A program made the position numbers and the translations under genes. A model generated the notes under the pieces. The model worked only from the letters and a program-made list of their open reading frames with translations, had not been told where the DNA came from and searched no databases. Shown in pieces: positions 17,897 through 26,240 of a DNA stretch of 64,000 bases. Origin of the DNA: Roseomonas indoligenes (GTDB lineage Bacteria; Pseudomonadota; Alphaproteobacteria; Acetobacterales; Acetobacteraceae). The stretch is taken from assembly GCF_017813365.1 (NCBI RefSeq), contig NZ_JAGIZA010000017.1, positions 47,958 to 111,957 of the forward strand, given 5' to 3'. Position 1 is the first letter of the stretch; each line of letters begins with the position of its first letter.

Positions 17897-18799
17897 GTGA
17901 CGGACGGGACGGTGGAATTCAGCGCGGCGCAGCGTGATGACGAGGGCGGCGCGCCCGGAGCGACGGCCGCCTTCCCTTATGACCGCATGACGGTGGAGCG
18001 CTTCCGCGAGGCTTTCCCGCGGGCGCGGTGGCGGGAGGACCTGGGCGCCTGGTTCGTGCCGGGCGCGCGGGCAGAAAAGCGCCTGACCGCATGGATGGGC
18101 CGCGAGTGGTCGGGCGTGCTCGCCTATGCCGACCAGCGCGGCCGGGATGCCTTCGACTTCGAGCCGATCACGAGCCCCTACCTGGAGGTCGCCGACGGCT
18201 TCGTGGTCCGGACGCCATACTCCCGTACGGTCATCGGCGAGTTGCGGGAGGTGCCCTGGGCCCGGTGGGACCCGGCAGTGAAGGCCTGGCGCGTGCCGTT
18301 CCGCTCCCTCGAGGAACTGCGCCGCCGTTGGCCGGCCATCGAGGCCGCTGCCCGCCTGGCCGAACCGGGGGAGCGGAGGAAGCGCCAGGCAAGTCTCAAG
18401 GCTTCCCCGGATCACGAGGACCGGCAGGCCGAGGCCGCCGAGCGCCGGCGACGCCGCTATCCCGTGCCGGAGGATGCGCTGCCGCCACTCGGCCGCGTGG
18501 TGATGACCCATGCGGGATGCGTGGTGTTCGAGGCGGCCACCGGGGAGCTTGTCGAGCCCATGATCGCCACCCGCTTCTATCCCGGGATCGATGCCGGACC
18601 CGCCGCGCTGATCTGGGCGCACTGGCGCCGGCCCGGGCATGCCGAGCTGGTCGAGGCCTGGCCCGCACGGACACCGCCCAGCCCGGCCGATCTGGCGCGG
18701 GGCTGGTGGCAGCCGACAATCGAGGTGCTGCGGGAGGAACGGCGCAGGGCGGCATCCCTGGAACGCGCGCAGGCGACGCGCCGGTCCAAAGCGGGGTGA
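17897..18799 (+). CDS. Unrecognised protein with two HARP-like repeats
   Basis: This is a 300-residue protein I cannot assign to a known gene. Two segments share a pattern: a Pro-Tyr start, a helix, then ARW-x5-AW-x-VP. They are PYDRMTVERFREAFPRARW...AWFVP near residues 27-57 and PYSRTVIGELREVPWARW...AWRVP near 103-133. This resembles the HARP module of HepA-related proteins (SMARCAL1), but no helicase domain is attached. A basic Arg/Glu-rich linker (about 155-185) leads to a C-terminal part with RRYPVPEDALPPLG. The GTG at 17897 has GGAGG upstream; a GTG at 17873 is possible. It stands alone between catabolic genes. Confidence 0.75.
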   Translation: MTDGTVEFSAAQRDDEGGAPGATAAFPYDRMTVERFREAFPRARWREDLGAWFVPGARAEKRLTAWMGREWSGVLAYADQRGRDAFDFEPITSPYLEVADGFVVRTPYSRTVIGELREVPWARWDPAVKAWRVPFRSLEELRRRWPAIEAAARLAEPGERRKRQASLKASPDHEDRQAEAAERRRRRYPVPEDALPPLGRVVMTHAGCVVFEAATGELVEPMIATRFYPGIDAGPAALIWAHWRRPGHAELVEAWPARTPPSPADLARGWWQPTIEVLREERRRAASLERAQATRRSKAG

Positions 18800-18841
18800 T
18801 GCTCCTCGTCCGCTTGGCAGCGGCGACCGGGCCGCCCCGCG

Positions 18842-19723
18842 TCAGCCCGTCGCATCCTCCGACGCGATCCGGTCCAGCTCGGCCATCATGTCGTCGGAGA
18901 TGTGGAGTTCGACGGCGCCGAGGTTCTCCCGCAGATGGGCGACCGAGGAGGTTCCGGGGATCAGCAGGATGTTGGGCGAGCGGCGGAGCAGCCAGGCGAG
19001 GGCGAGCTGCATCGGCGTGGCGCCCAGGCGCTGCGCGGCCCCGGAGAGAGCCGAGGATTGCAGCGGGCTGAAGCCGCCGAGCGGGAAGAAGGGCACATAG
19101 GCGATGCCGTCCCGGGCGAGGCTGTCGATCAGGGCGTCGTCGCCGCGATGGGCAAGGTTGTACTGGTTCTGGACGCAGACGACCTCGCAGATCCCGCGGC
19201 CCTGGGCGATCTGGGTCGGGGTGACGTTGCTCAGGCCGATATGGCGGATCAGGCCGCGCTGTTGCAGTTCGGCGAGGACGGTAAGCGGCGCCTCGATGGA
19301 GCCCTCGGCGGGGCCGTGCACGTCCAGCATGATCCGCAGGTTGACGACGTCCAGCGCCTCCAGGCCGAGGTTGCGCAGGTTGTCATGCACGGCCTGGGTC
19401 AGCTCCTCGCGCGAGAAGGCCGGCAGCCAGGCTCCCTTCTCGTCGCGCCGTGCGCCGACCTTCGTGACGAGGGTGAGGTCGGCGGGATAGGGAGACAGGG
19501 CCTCGTGGATGAGGCGGTTGGTGACATGCGGCCCGTAGAAGTCGCTCGTGTCGATGTGGTCCACACCGGATGCGATGGCCTCGCGCAGCACGGCGAGGGC
19601 GGCGCCGTGATCTTTCGGCGGGCCGAAAATGCCGGGGCCTGCAAGCTGCATGGCGCCGTAGCCGAAGCGCTTCACGGTGCGGCTGCCGAGACGGAAGGTG
19701 CCGGCCTGTTCGATGCGGGTCAT
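18842..19723 (-). CDS. pdxI: Pyridoxal reductase-type aldo/keto reductase (PdxI-like)
   Basis: This is a 293-residue NADPH-dependent aldo/keto reductase. It closely follows what I remember of Escherichia coli PdxI (YdbC) throughout: GYGAMQLAGPG-x-FGPP, HIDTSDFYGPHVTN, WLPAFS, DNLRNLGL, GPAEGSIEA, HIGLSNVTPTQ, GIAYVPFFPLGGF and LLIPGTSSVAHLREN. PdxI reduces pyridoxal to pyridoxine in vitamin B6 salvage. Asp and Tyr of the catalytic tetrad are in DTSDFYG and Lys is in LVTKVG. The usual His position is occupied by the VVNLR segment, as in PdxI. Start ATG 19723 has AGGAGAACGACC upstream. It diverges from a LysR gene 89 bp away. Confidence 0.87.
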   Translation of the reverse strand: MTRIEQAGTFRLGSRTVKRFGYGAMQLAGPGIFGPPKDHGAALAVLREAIASGVDHIDTSDFYGPHVTNRLIHEALSPYPADLTLVTKVGARRDEKGAWLPAFSREELTQAVHDNLRNLGLEALDVVNLRIMLDVHGPAEGSIEAPLTVLAELQQRGLIRHIGLSNVTPTQIAQGRGICEVVCVQNQYNLAHRGDDALIDSLARDGIAYVPFFPLGGFSPLQSSALSGAAQRLGATPMQLALAWLLRRSPNILLIPGTSSVAHLRENLGAVELHISDDMMAELDRIASEDATG

Positions 19724-19762
19724 GGTCGTTCTCCTGGGAACCCCTAGGTAGGCCCCTTGGCT

Positions 19763-19783
19763 TTGCGCGATAACCCGGCACAA
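19763..19783. promoter_or_regulatory. Candidate LysR-type box between pdxI-like and lysR genes
   Basis: TTGCGC (19763-19768) and GCACAA (19778-19783) form an imperfect inverted repeat spaced by 9 bases, close to the T-N11-A form of LysR binding sites. It lies in the 89-bp divergent interval. One arm position is mismatched. Confidence 0.35.
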
Positions 19784-19812
19784 TCCGTACGACCTGTGCG
19801 GGACGGCGGACA

Positions 19813-20706
19813 ATGCGGGCGGATCTCAGCGACCTGAATGCCTTCCTCGCCGTCGCCCGCGCCCGCGGGTTCCGGGACGGGGCGCGGGCCATCGGCGCGA
19901 GCGCCTCGGGGGTCAGCGAGGCGGTGCGCCGGCTCGAGGCCGGGCTCGGCGTCAGGCTGCTGCACCGGACGACGCGCAGCGTGGTGCCGACCGAGGCGGG
20001 GGCGCGGCTGCTGGAGCGGCTGGGACCGGCGCTCGGCGAGGTGGAGGCGGCGCTCGACGTGGTGAACGGGTTCCGCGACCGGCCGGCGGGCACGCTCCGG
20101 CTCAACGTGCCGGTCAGCGCGGCGCGGCTGGTGCTGCCCGCCATCGTGCCGCCCTTCCTTGCCGCCTATCCCGACATCCAACTGGAGGTGACGGCCGAGG
20201 ACAGCTTCGTGGATCTGCTGAGCGCCGGCTGCGACGCCGGCATTCGCTACGACGAGCGGCTGGAAGGGGACATGATCGCGGTGCCGATCGGGCCCCGGGT
20301 GCAGCGATACGCGCTGGCGGCCGCCCCCGCCTATCTGAACCGCCATGGCCGGCCGGAGCATCCGCGCGAGCTGCTCGGCCATTCCTGCCTGCGCGGGCGT
20401 TTCAGCAGCGGGACGATGATGGTTTGGGAGTTCGAGCGGGGGAGCGAGCTGGTGCGGGTTGAGCCCAGGGGGCCGCTGCTCGTGGGCGTGGGGGCCGCGA
20501 CCGACCTCGCGGTGGATGCGGCGGTGGCCGGCACGGGCATCCTCTATCTCTTCGAGGACTGGCTCCGGCCCTATCTGGAACGCGGCGAGCTGGAGCCGAT
20601 CCTGGAGCCGTGGTGGCAGGCCTTTTCCGGGCCATTCCTCTACTACCCAGGCCGACGCCTAGTGCCCGCGCCGCTCCGGGCCTTCATCGAGTTCATCCGG
20701 CGATGA
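19813..20706 (+). CDS. LysR-family transcriptional regulator
   Basis: This is a 297-residue LysR protein of the CrgA/PtrR-like branch. The N-terminal winged helix is MRADLSDLNAFLAVARARGF through SGVSEAVRRLEAGLGVRLLHRTTRSV. The effector domain has RLNVPVSAARLVL, DAGIRYDERLEGDMIAVPIG and a C-terminal VPAPLRAFIEFIRR, all typical of this branch. It is divergent from the PdxI-like reductase, the classical arrangement for a LysR protein and its target. Confidence 0.93.
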   Translation: MRADLSDLNAFLAVARARGFRDGARAIGASASGVSEAVRRLEAGLGVRLLHRTTRSVVPTEAGARLLERLGPALGEVEAALDVVNGFRDRPAGTLRLNVPVSAARLVLPAIVPPFLAAYPDIQLEVTAEDSFVDLLSAGCDAGIRYDERLEGDMIAVPIGPRVQRYALAAAPAYLNRHGRPEHPRELLGHSCLRGRFSSGTMMVWEFERGSELVRVEPRGPLLVGVGAATDLAVDAAVAGTGILYLFEDWLRPYLERGELEPILEPWWQAFSGPFLYYPGRRLVPAPLRAFIEFIRR

Positions 20707-20832
20707 CCGGTGGCCGGTGGTCATCACCGAACAAGCGGAGAGGAGCCGTGCGGCGGGGCTGAGGGATCGCCACAATGGGGCTGTAAGCCGCGATCCCGCC
20801 CAACCGGCAGGCGCTGCGCGGCGAGGGCCGTG

Positions 20833-22188
20833 TCAGGAGCGGCTACGCCCCCCAAGCACCCGGTCCACCATGGCGGGCGCGAGGCCGAGATAGTTGGATG
20901 GATCGCAGCGGCGGGACACACCGTCGGGGCCGCCCAGGGCCTGGACCACCTCGGGCACCTCCATCAGGGCCTCGGCGAGCGGACGGCCGGAGGTGATCGC
21001 GGCGCGGCAGGCATCGTAGACCACGTCATGGGCGTGCTGGCGCCCGAGCGCTGGCGCGGCCGCCATCATCACCGCCTCGGCCACGATCAGGCCGCCGGAC
21101 AGATCGAGGTTGGCCCGCATCCGGTCCGTGTCGACCGTCAGGCCGGAGAGGGCGAACTTCGCCTGGTGCAGGCAGGAGGCGGCCAGGAGGAAGCTCTCGG
21201 GCAGGGCGAGCCATTCGAGGTGCCATGGACCCGTGGCGCGCTCGAAATCCTGGACCATCGCGTCGAGGATGAGCGCGACCTGCTGCCGCACGGCCTTGGC
21301 CGTAGCCAGCATGATCTCGGAGGAGATCGGGTTGCGCTTCTGCGGCATGGTGGAGGAGGCACCACGGCCCTTCACGAAGGGCTCCATCACCTCGCCGCCG
21401 AACTCGGTGGACATCATCAGCATGATGTCCGTCGCCACCTTCGCCAGCGTGCCGGTCACGAGGCCGAGGAAGGACACGGCCTCCGCCAGCCCGTCCCGCG
21501 CCACGTGCCAGGTGGCGACGGGCTGGCCCAGGCCCAGCTCCTCGCAGAAGGCCGCCTGCACGGGAAAGCCGTCCTCCCCGAGCGAGGCGAGCGTGCCGGC
21601 CGCGCCCGCGAACTGGCCCACCAGCACGCGCGGGCGAAGCTGCGCCAGCCGCTCGGCATGGCGGTCCATGGCCGCCAGCCAGATCGCCACCTTGTAGCCG
21701 AAGGTGACGGGCAGGGCCTGCTGCAGATGGGTCCGGCCAGCCATCGGCGTGTCCCGGTGCCGCGCGGCGAGTCCGGCCAGGATGCCGCGCAGCGCCTCGA
21801 TGTCGGCCCCCACCAGATCGAGGGCCGCACGAACCTGCAGCACGCTCGCCGTGTCCATGATGTCCTGGGTGGTGGCGCCCCAGTGCACGTACCGCCCGGC
21901 CTCTCCCGCCTGCTCGGCCAGCTGGTGGACGATGGCGAGGATCGGGTATCCGACATTGTCGGTCTCGGCTTTCAGCCGGGCCCAGTCGAAGGCCGGGCTG
22001 GCACCCGCGGCAGCGATGGCCTCCGCCGCCTCGGCAGGGATGATGCCGCAACGCGCCTCGGCGCGGGCGAGCGCGACCTCCACCTCCACGTAGCGGCCGA
22101 CAAGGACCTCGTCGGAGAAGACGGCGCGCATCTCGGGCGTGCCGAACATGTCGCGGAAGAGAGCGGAGTCGAGCGGGGTGCTGGGCAT
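20833..22188 (-). CDS. Aspartase/fumarase superfamily lyase (3-carboxymuconate cycloisomerase-like)
   Basis: This is a 451-residue member of the fumarase/aspartase/adenylosuccinate lyase superfamily. Conserved regions are HWGATTQDIMDT (102-113), GRTHLQQALPVTFG with His154, and the signature SSTMPQKRNP (278-287) on the flexible catalytic loop. The overall form most resembles PcaB, which lactonises or cleaves 3-carboxy-cis,cis-muconate, but no other protocatechuate genes are nearby. It could instead be an amino-acid or succinyl-adduct lyase. A Bug receptor gene lies 14 bp upstream on the same strand, suggesting uptake and first step for one carboxylate. Confidence 0.85.
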   Translation of the reverse strand: MPSTPLDSALFRDMFGTPEMRAVFSDEVLVGRYVEVEVALARAEARCGIIPAEAAEAIAAAGASPAFDWARLKAETDNVGYPILAIVHQLAEQAGEAGRYVHWGATTQDIMDTASVLQVRAALDLVGADIEALRGILAGLAARHRDTPMAGRTHLQQALPVTFGYKVAIWLAAMDRHAERLAQLRPRVLVGQFAGAAGTLASLGEDGFPVQAAFCEELGLGQPVATWHVARDGLAEAVSFLGLVTGTLAKVATDIMLMMSTEFGGEVMEPFVKGRGASSTMPQKRNPISSEIMLATAKAVRQQVALILDAMVQDFERATGPWHLEWLALPESFLLAASCLHQAKFALSGLTVDTDRMRANLDLSGGLIVAEAVMMAAAPALGRQHAHDVVYDACRAAITSGRPLAEALMEVPEVVQALGGPDGVSRRCDPSNYLGLAPAMVDRVLGGRSRS

Positions 22189-22202
22189 GATGGGGGTTCC
22201 TG

Positions 22203-23204
22203 CTATTCCGGGCGCACGCCGGCCTGTGTCATGACATCGCGCCAGCGCTCCACCTCGGAGACGAGGAAGGCGCGGGTTCCCGCCAGGTCCGCTTCAAGCA
22301 TGGGCACGTTGCCGAGCTCCGCGAGCTTCGCGACGAAGGCGGGATCCTTCATCGCGGACCGCACCTCGTCGTGCAGGCGTTCCACGATGGGTCGCGGTGT
22401 CCCGGCCGGGGCGAGGAGCATGTTCCAGGTCGACATCTGAAAATCCGCCAGTTCGGGGATGCCGCTCTCGCGCACCGTCGGCAGGTCCGGCAGGAAGGGC
22501 ACGCGGGCGGGCGAGGTGACCGCGAGCGGGCGCACCAGGCCGCCACGGATGCTGCCGAGGGCCGTGGTCGAAGTGTCGTTCACCGAGGCGATCGTGCCGG
22601 AGAGCAGGTCCGTCATCGCGTTCGCCACGCCGCGATAGACGATATGGTTCATCCGCGCCCCGGTCCTGGCGAGGATCTGCACCATGGAGACATGAGCGGC
22701 CGAGCCGTTGCCCGCCGAACCGTAGTCCAGCCGGTCGGGCTGGGCACGGGCCGCGTCGATAAGGTCCTTCAGTGAGCGGTAGGGCGAGCTGGCGCCCACC
22801 AGCACCACCACCGGCCCTTCCATCAGCACGCTGACCGGCACGAAGTCCGCGACGGTGTCGTAGGGCACGCGGCGGTAGAGGGTGGGATTGATGGAATGGG
22901 AGAGGTTGTTGAAGAGCAGCGTGTAGCCGTCCGGCCCGGACTTCGCGACGACCTCGGCCCCGATGGTGGAGCCCGCGCCGGTGCGGTTCTCGACCAGCAC
23001 GCGGGCCTTCATCTGCTTCGAGAGCTGCTCGGCGAAGACGCGTCCCAGCGTATCGGTCGGCCCGCCCGCGGAAAAAGGCAGGATCAGCCGGATCGGCTTG
23101 TCCGGGTAGCCCGTCATTCCCTGCGCGCCAGCGCGTGAGGGCAGAAGAGCTGGCATCGCGCCGGAGAAGACGGCCGCGGCGAGCAAAGGGCGGCGAGAGA
23201 GCAT
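22203..23204 (-). CDS. Bug/TctC-family substrate-binding protein
   Basis: This receptor of 333 residues has a signal MLSRRPLLAAAVFSG ending RAGAQ. The motifs RLILPFSAGGPTD, VLVENRTGAGSTIG and HIVYRGVANAMTDLL are present. The ATG at 23204 has GGAGG upstream. It precedes the lyase gene by 14 bp and diverges from a GntR regulator gene, with an AT-rich palindromic interval between them. Confidence 0.94.
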   Translation of the reverse strand: MLSRRPLLAAAVFSGAMPALLPSRAGAQGMTGYPDKPIRLILPFSAGGPTDTLGRVFAEQLSKQMKARVLVENRTGAGSTIGAEVVAKSGPDGYTLLFNNLSHSINPTLYRRVPYDTVADFVPVSVLMEGPVVVLVGASSPYRSLKDLIDAARAQPDRLDYGSAGNGSAAHVSMVQILARTGARMNHIVYRGVANAMTDLLSGTIASVNDTSTTALGSIRGGLVRPLAVTSPARVPFLPDLPTVRESGIPELADFQMSTWNMLLAPAGTPRPIVERLHDEVRSAMKDPAFVAKLAELGNVPMLEADLAGTRAFLVSEVERWRDVMTQAGVRPE

Positions 23205-23218
23205 GACGATCCTCCGTC

Positions 23219-23250
23219 AAGGTTCGTACTTTATTATTGGTTCGAACCTT
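23219..23250. promoter_or_regulatory. Candidate GntR operator in divergent promoter
   Basis: AAGGTTCG (23219-23226) is inverted as CGAACCTT (23243-23250), enclosing an AT-rich core. The right part contains the perfect palindrome GGTTCGAACC (23239-23248), and GGTTCG recurs 18 bp apart. It sits directly upstream of the Bug gene start and about 55 bp from the GntR start. Confidence 0.55.
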
Positions 23251-23305
23251 AAGCCGAGTGCGATCCCGCTTGTCAACGACGAAATGGTCCGTACCGTTAC
23301 GGCCG

Positions 23306-24100
23306 ATGTCCCTCGCTGAAGCCGCCTCCCCGCCCCGCTACGCGGCCCTCGCCCGTGACCTCGCCGAGGAGATTGCGCGAGGCCTTCATCCCGCGGGATC
23401 GCGGCTTCCAACCGAGGTGGAGCTCTCGGCGGAGCGGGGCGTGAGCCGGGCAACGGTTCGGGCGGCCCTGCTGCGGCTTGAGGAGCTGGGCCTCGTGTCG
23501 CGCCGGCGCCGGTCCGGCACGCATGTGACCGCCGGGGCAGCCCGGCAGCCGGGCGCCTACGCCCAGTCGCTCGCCGGCATCGATGACCTGCTGCAATACG
23601 CGGCCGAGACCGAGCGCCAGATCCTGCGGGTGAGGGCGGTTGTAGCAGACCGCGCTCTCGCCGCGCGGCTGGCGGTGCGCCCGGGCAGCCGCTGGCTGCA
23701 GGTGTCCAGCCTGCGCGTCCCTCCGGAGGGAGATCGCCTGCCGCTCTGCTGGACGGACAGCTATGCCGACGCGGAAGCGGTGCCGCACGACCTTGAGCAG
23801 CGCCTGCGGGACGGGTCCTACCGCGGCCTGATCGCGACGTTGCTCGCGGAAGGATCGGGGCGGCCGATCGACGAGGTCATCCAGGAGATCCGGGCATCGG
23901 GCGTTCCCGAGGGAGCGGTTGCTGAGGCGCTGCAGGCGGGGCCGGGTGAGCACGCGCTGGAGATCACGCGCCGCTACATCGACTCCGCCGGGACGGCCCT
24001 TGCGGTCACCGTGAGCCTGCATCCGGCGGCGCGATTCTCCTACACGACGCGGCTGCGACGGATGTCCAGGACGGAGGAGGCGCCGGGCGGGCAGCGGTGA
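23306..24100 (+). CDS. GntR-family regulator, HutC/UTRA type
   Basis: This is a 264-residue regulator. The winged helix-turn-helix covers about residues 12-75 (LPTEVELSAERGVSRATVRAAL is the recognition region, split here as LPTEVELSAE then RGVSRATVR). The UTRA effector domain follows to about residue 240, with WTDSYADAEAVPHDL and IDEVIQEIRAS. The ATG at 23306 is preferred; the frame extends upstream into the operator without a ribosome site. It probably represses the divergent Bug-lyase pair and responds to their substrate. Confidence 0.9.
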   Translation: MSLAEAASPPRYAALARDLAEEIARGLHPAGSRLPTEVELSAERGVSRATVRAALLRLEELGLVSRRRRSGTHVTAGAARQPGAYAQSLAGIDDLLQYAAETERQILRVRAVVADRALAARLAVRPGSRWLQVSSLRVPPEGDRLPLCWTDSYADAEAVPHDLEQRLRDGSYRGLIATLLAEGSGRPIDEVIQEIRASGVPEGAVAEALQAGPGEHALEITRRYIDSAGTALAVTVSLHPAARFSYTTRLRRMSRTEEAPGGQR

Positions 24101-24182
24101 TCTGGCCAAACGGGCCGCATTGCACCCGATCCGGACGCTTTCGCCCGGCGCGAAGGCTTCGCCTCCACGCCGGCCGTCAACC

Positions 24183-24794
24183 CTACCGCTGACCTTTACG
24201 CCCCTGCGCCGGGCGCGCCACGGCGACGAGCGCGGAGGCCGGCTCCGGCCCGACGCGGCGGATACGGTGCGGCAGGTGGCCGGGGAACTGGGCACAATCC
24301 CCGGCTTCCAGGACGAAGCCGCGATCGGCAAAGCGCAGCTCCACCGTGCCGCGCAGCACGAAGAACAGCTCCTCGCCCGCGTGCTCGGCGTGGCCGTCCG
24401 GGCTGAACTCGGCGGCCGGGTGCAGCACGAAGGCCTCCAGCGCGGCGCCGTCGCGGCTCAGCGCCTCGATGCCGTGCGCGCCGTCCTGCACCGCTGAGAC
24501 AGCGAGGCGGTCCGGCGCGCGGGTGACGCGCACGGCGTGCTCGGCCAGCCGCTCCCCGAACAATTCGGCCACAGGCACCTCCAGCGCCTCGGACAGGCGC
24601 AGCACGGTGGCGATGGAAGGGTTCTTCAGCCCCCGCTCCAGCCGAGAGAGGTAACCCTTGTCCAGGCCGGCGGACTCGGCCAGCGTGTCCAGCGTCAGCC
24701 CTCGGGCCTGGCGCAGCGCGCGCAGCCGCGCGCCCAGTTCCGCCGTGCGGGCGGCGTCCCGGTCGGGTGCTGGCCTGCGGATGCTGGCGCTCAT
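24183..24794 (-). CDS. XRE-family regulator with C-terminal cupin domain
   Basis: This is a 203-residue two-domain regulator. The helix-turn-helix is at about residues 20-76 (LRALRQARGLTLDTLAES, then KGYLSRLERGLKNPS). The cupin is at about 125-195 (EELFFVLRGTVELRF, then LEAGDCAQFPGHLPH). Proteins of this layout sense small molecules and often govern amine, amino-acid or detoxification genes. Its ATG overlaps the stop of the upstream reductase gene as ATGA, so it is co-translated with MOSC and reductase and probably controls that operon. Confidence 0.9.
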   Translation of the reverse strand: MSASIRRPAPDRDAARTAELGARLRALRQARGLTLDTLAESAGLDKGYLSRLERGLKNPSIATVLRLSEALEVPVAELFGERLAEHAVRVTRAPDRLAVSAVQDGAHGIEALSRDGAALEAFVLHPAAEFSPDGHAEHAGEELFFVLRGTVELRFADRGFVLEAGDCAQFPGHLPHRIRRVGPEPASALVAVARPAQGRKGQR

Positions 24795-25729
24795 GCCTCT
24801 ACCACCAGCCGGTCGGAGGCGCAGCCGGCCACGCAGGCCATCAGGTGGCTCTCCCGCTCCTGCGGTGTCAGCACGCGGTCGCGATGGACCGGCACGCCTT
24901 CCAGCCAGCGCAGCTTGCAGGCGCCGCAGATCCCGCCCTCGCAGGAGGCCTCGACCTTCGCGCCGAGCGCGCGCAGCGCAACCAGCATGCTGCCGCCCGC
25001 GGGCACGTCCGCCGAGGCGCCGCTCCCTGCCAGAACGAGCGTGTAGGGCCGCGCATCCGGGTCCGGCGGCAGGACCGGCGGCACGAAGTGCTCCGCCCGC
25101 GCGCTGCCCGTGGGCCAGGTGGCGGTGGCGCGCTCGAAACTCTCGATCATCGCGGTGGGGCCGCAGCAATAGGCCTGAAGCCCGGGCCGGTGCGGGCCGA
25201 GAAGGGATTCGAGGGCCGGTCGCGGCTGGGCGGCCGTGTCATGCGCGACAGCGCGGCCGGATTTCAGAAAGGGCGCGAGATCCGCGGGACAGGGGAGGGC
25301 GCCCCGGTGCAGCAGGTGCAGAGTCCAGTCCGCGCCCGCGCGCTCCAGCACCGGCGCCATGGCGAGGAAGGGCGTGACGCCGATCCCGCCCGCGATCATG
25401 ACGTGGCGCCCCGCCCCTTCGGCCAGCGGGAAGGTGCAGCGGGGCATGGAGGCCGCTACCGAATCGCCCGGCGCCAGCCCGTGCACCCAGGCGCTGCCGC
25501 CACGCGATTCCGGTTCCCGCTTCACCGCCACCGTCCAGGCATCCTGCACCGCCGGGTCGCCGCACAGGCTGTAGGCGCGCGGCCCCACGCCCGGCACGTG
25601 CAGGTCCAGATGCGCCCCGGGCTTCACGCGCGGCAGCGGCCAGCCATCCGGGTCGCGCAGCGTCACGCGCAGGATGCCCGGGCCCGCCGGGCTGGCCCCC
25701 GCGACGCGCAGTTCGATGTGGCGGGGCAT
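24791..25729 (-). CDS. Phthalate-dioxygenase-reductase-type flavin/2Fe-2S oxidoreductase
   Basis: This is a 312-residue electron-transfer protein of the PDR/VanB type. The flavin domain has PRAYSLCGDP, the NAD domain has HVMIAGGIGVTPFLAM and YCCGPTAMIESF, and a C-terminal plant-type ferredoxin follows with ligands Cys263, Cys268, Cys271 and Cys299. It passes electrons from NAD(P)H to a partner. No Rieske oxygenase is present. The upstream gene, 7 bp away, encodes a MOSC protein, and MOSC-flavin-ferredoxin order matches known fused MOSC reductases. A molybdenum-dependent reductase pair is therefore the better reading. Confidence 0.9.
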   Translation of the reverse strand: MPRHIELRVAGASPAGPGILRVTLRDPDGWPLPRVKPGAHLDLHVPGVGPRAYSLCGDPAVQDAWTVAVKREPESRGGSAWVHGLAPGDSVAASMPRCTFPLAEGAGRHVMIAGGIGVTPFLAMAPVLERAGADWTLHLLHRGALPCPADLAPFLKSGRAVAHDTAAQPRPALESLLGPHRPGLQAYCCGPTAMIESFERATATWPTGSARAEHFVPPVLPPDPDARPYTLVLAGSGASADVPAGGSMLVALRALGAKVEASCEGGICGACKLRWLEGVPVHRDRVLTPQERESHLMACVAGCASDRLVVEA

Positions 25730-25736
25730 GGGGGCG

Positions 25737-26222
25737 CTAGAGGGGGCGGATGGCGTCGCCGATGCGCAGCGTGCCGCCCTCCAGGATCTTGCAGTTCAGG
25801 CCGGAGCGATGGACCAGCGGATCGAAGACCGGCTTGCCCAGGATCTCCTCGATGTGGCGGCAGGGGATGGAGAGGCGCGTCGCCTCCACCACGCAATCGC
25901 CGAGGCGGAAGCGCTGGCCGACAAGGTGGTTCACCGGCACGCCGCGCGTGGTGACGTTGCGGCGATGCTCCTCCGGCAGGATCTCCATCTTGTAGTCGCG
26001 CAGGATGGCTTCCAGCACCTCGGCCTCGAACAGCGTGACCTGCCGGCCTTCCTCGGGCTTCTCGGAGTAGAAGCCGGTCTCCGTGCCGATCCGATAGCGG
26101 TCGCCGACGATGCCTTCTCCGGCCACCAGCTCGATCGCCTCCTGCGCGCGCATGGGCAGGAAGGCGCGCGGGGTGATGTGGAGGTGGGACACCACGCCGT
26201 TCCAGCCAGTCGAAGCGCTCAT
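25737..26222 (-). CDS. MOSC domain protein (molybdenum cofactor-binding)
   Basis: This is a 161-residue MOSC protein. The conserved Cys expected to bind molybdenum is Cys121 in LSIPCRHIEE, and the late RSGLNCKILEGG (139-150) and final GDAIRPL match the family. MOSC proteins such as YiiM and YcbX reduce N-hydroxylated base analogues and need an electron donor. The PDR-type reductase encoded 7 bp downstream would fit that need. The ATG at 26222 is preferred; the open frame continues far upstream only as antisense of the TRAP receptor gene. No gene for molybdenum cofactor synthesis is in the window. Confidence 0.88.
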   Translation of the reverse strand: MSASTGWNGVVSHLHITPRAFLPMRAQEAIELVAGEGIVGDRYRIGTETGFYSEKPEEGRQVTLFEAEVLEAILRDYKMEILPEEHRRNVTTRGVPVNHLVGQRFRLGDCVVEATRLSIPCRHIEEILGKPVFDPLVHRSGLNCKILEGGTLRIGDAIRPL

Positions 26223-26240
26223 CTTGTTCTGCTCCCGTCG

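Noticed and set aside
24791..25729. Reductase component of an aromatic-ring dioxygenase
   Set aside because: The fold matches, but no oxygenase subunit is nearby and the coupled gene encodes a MOSC protein, so an oxygenase role was not adopted.
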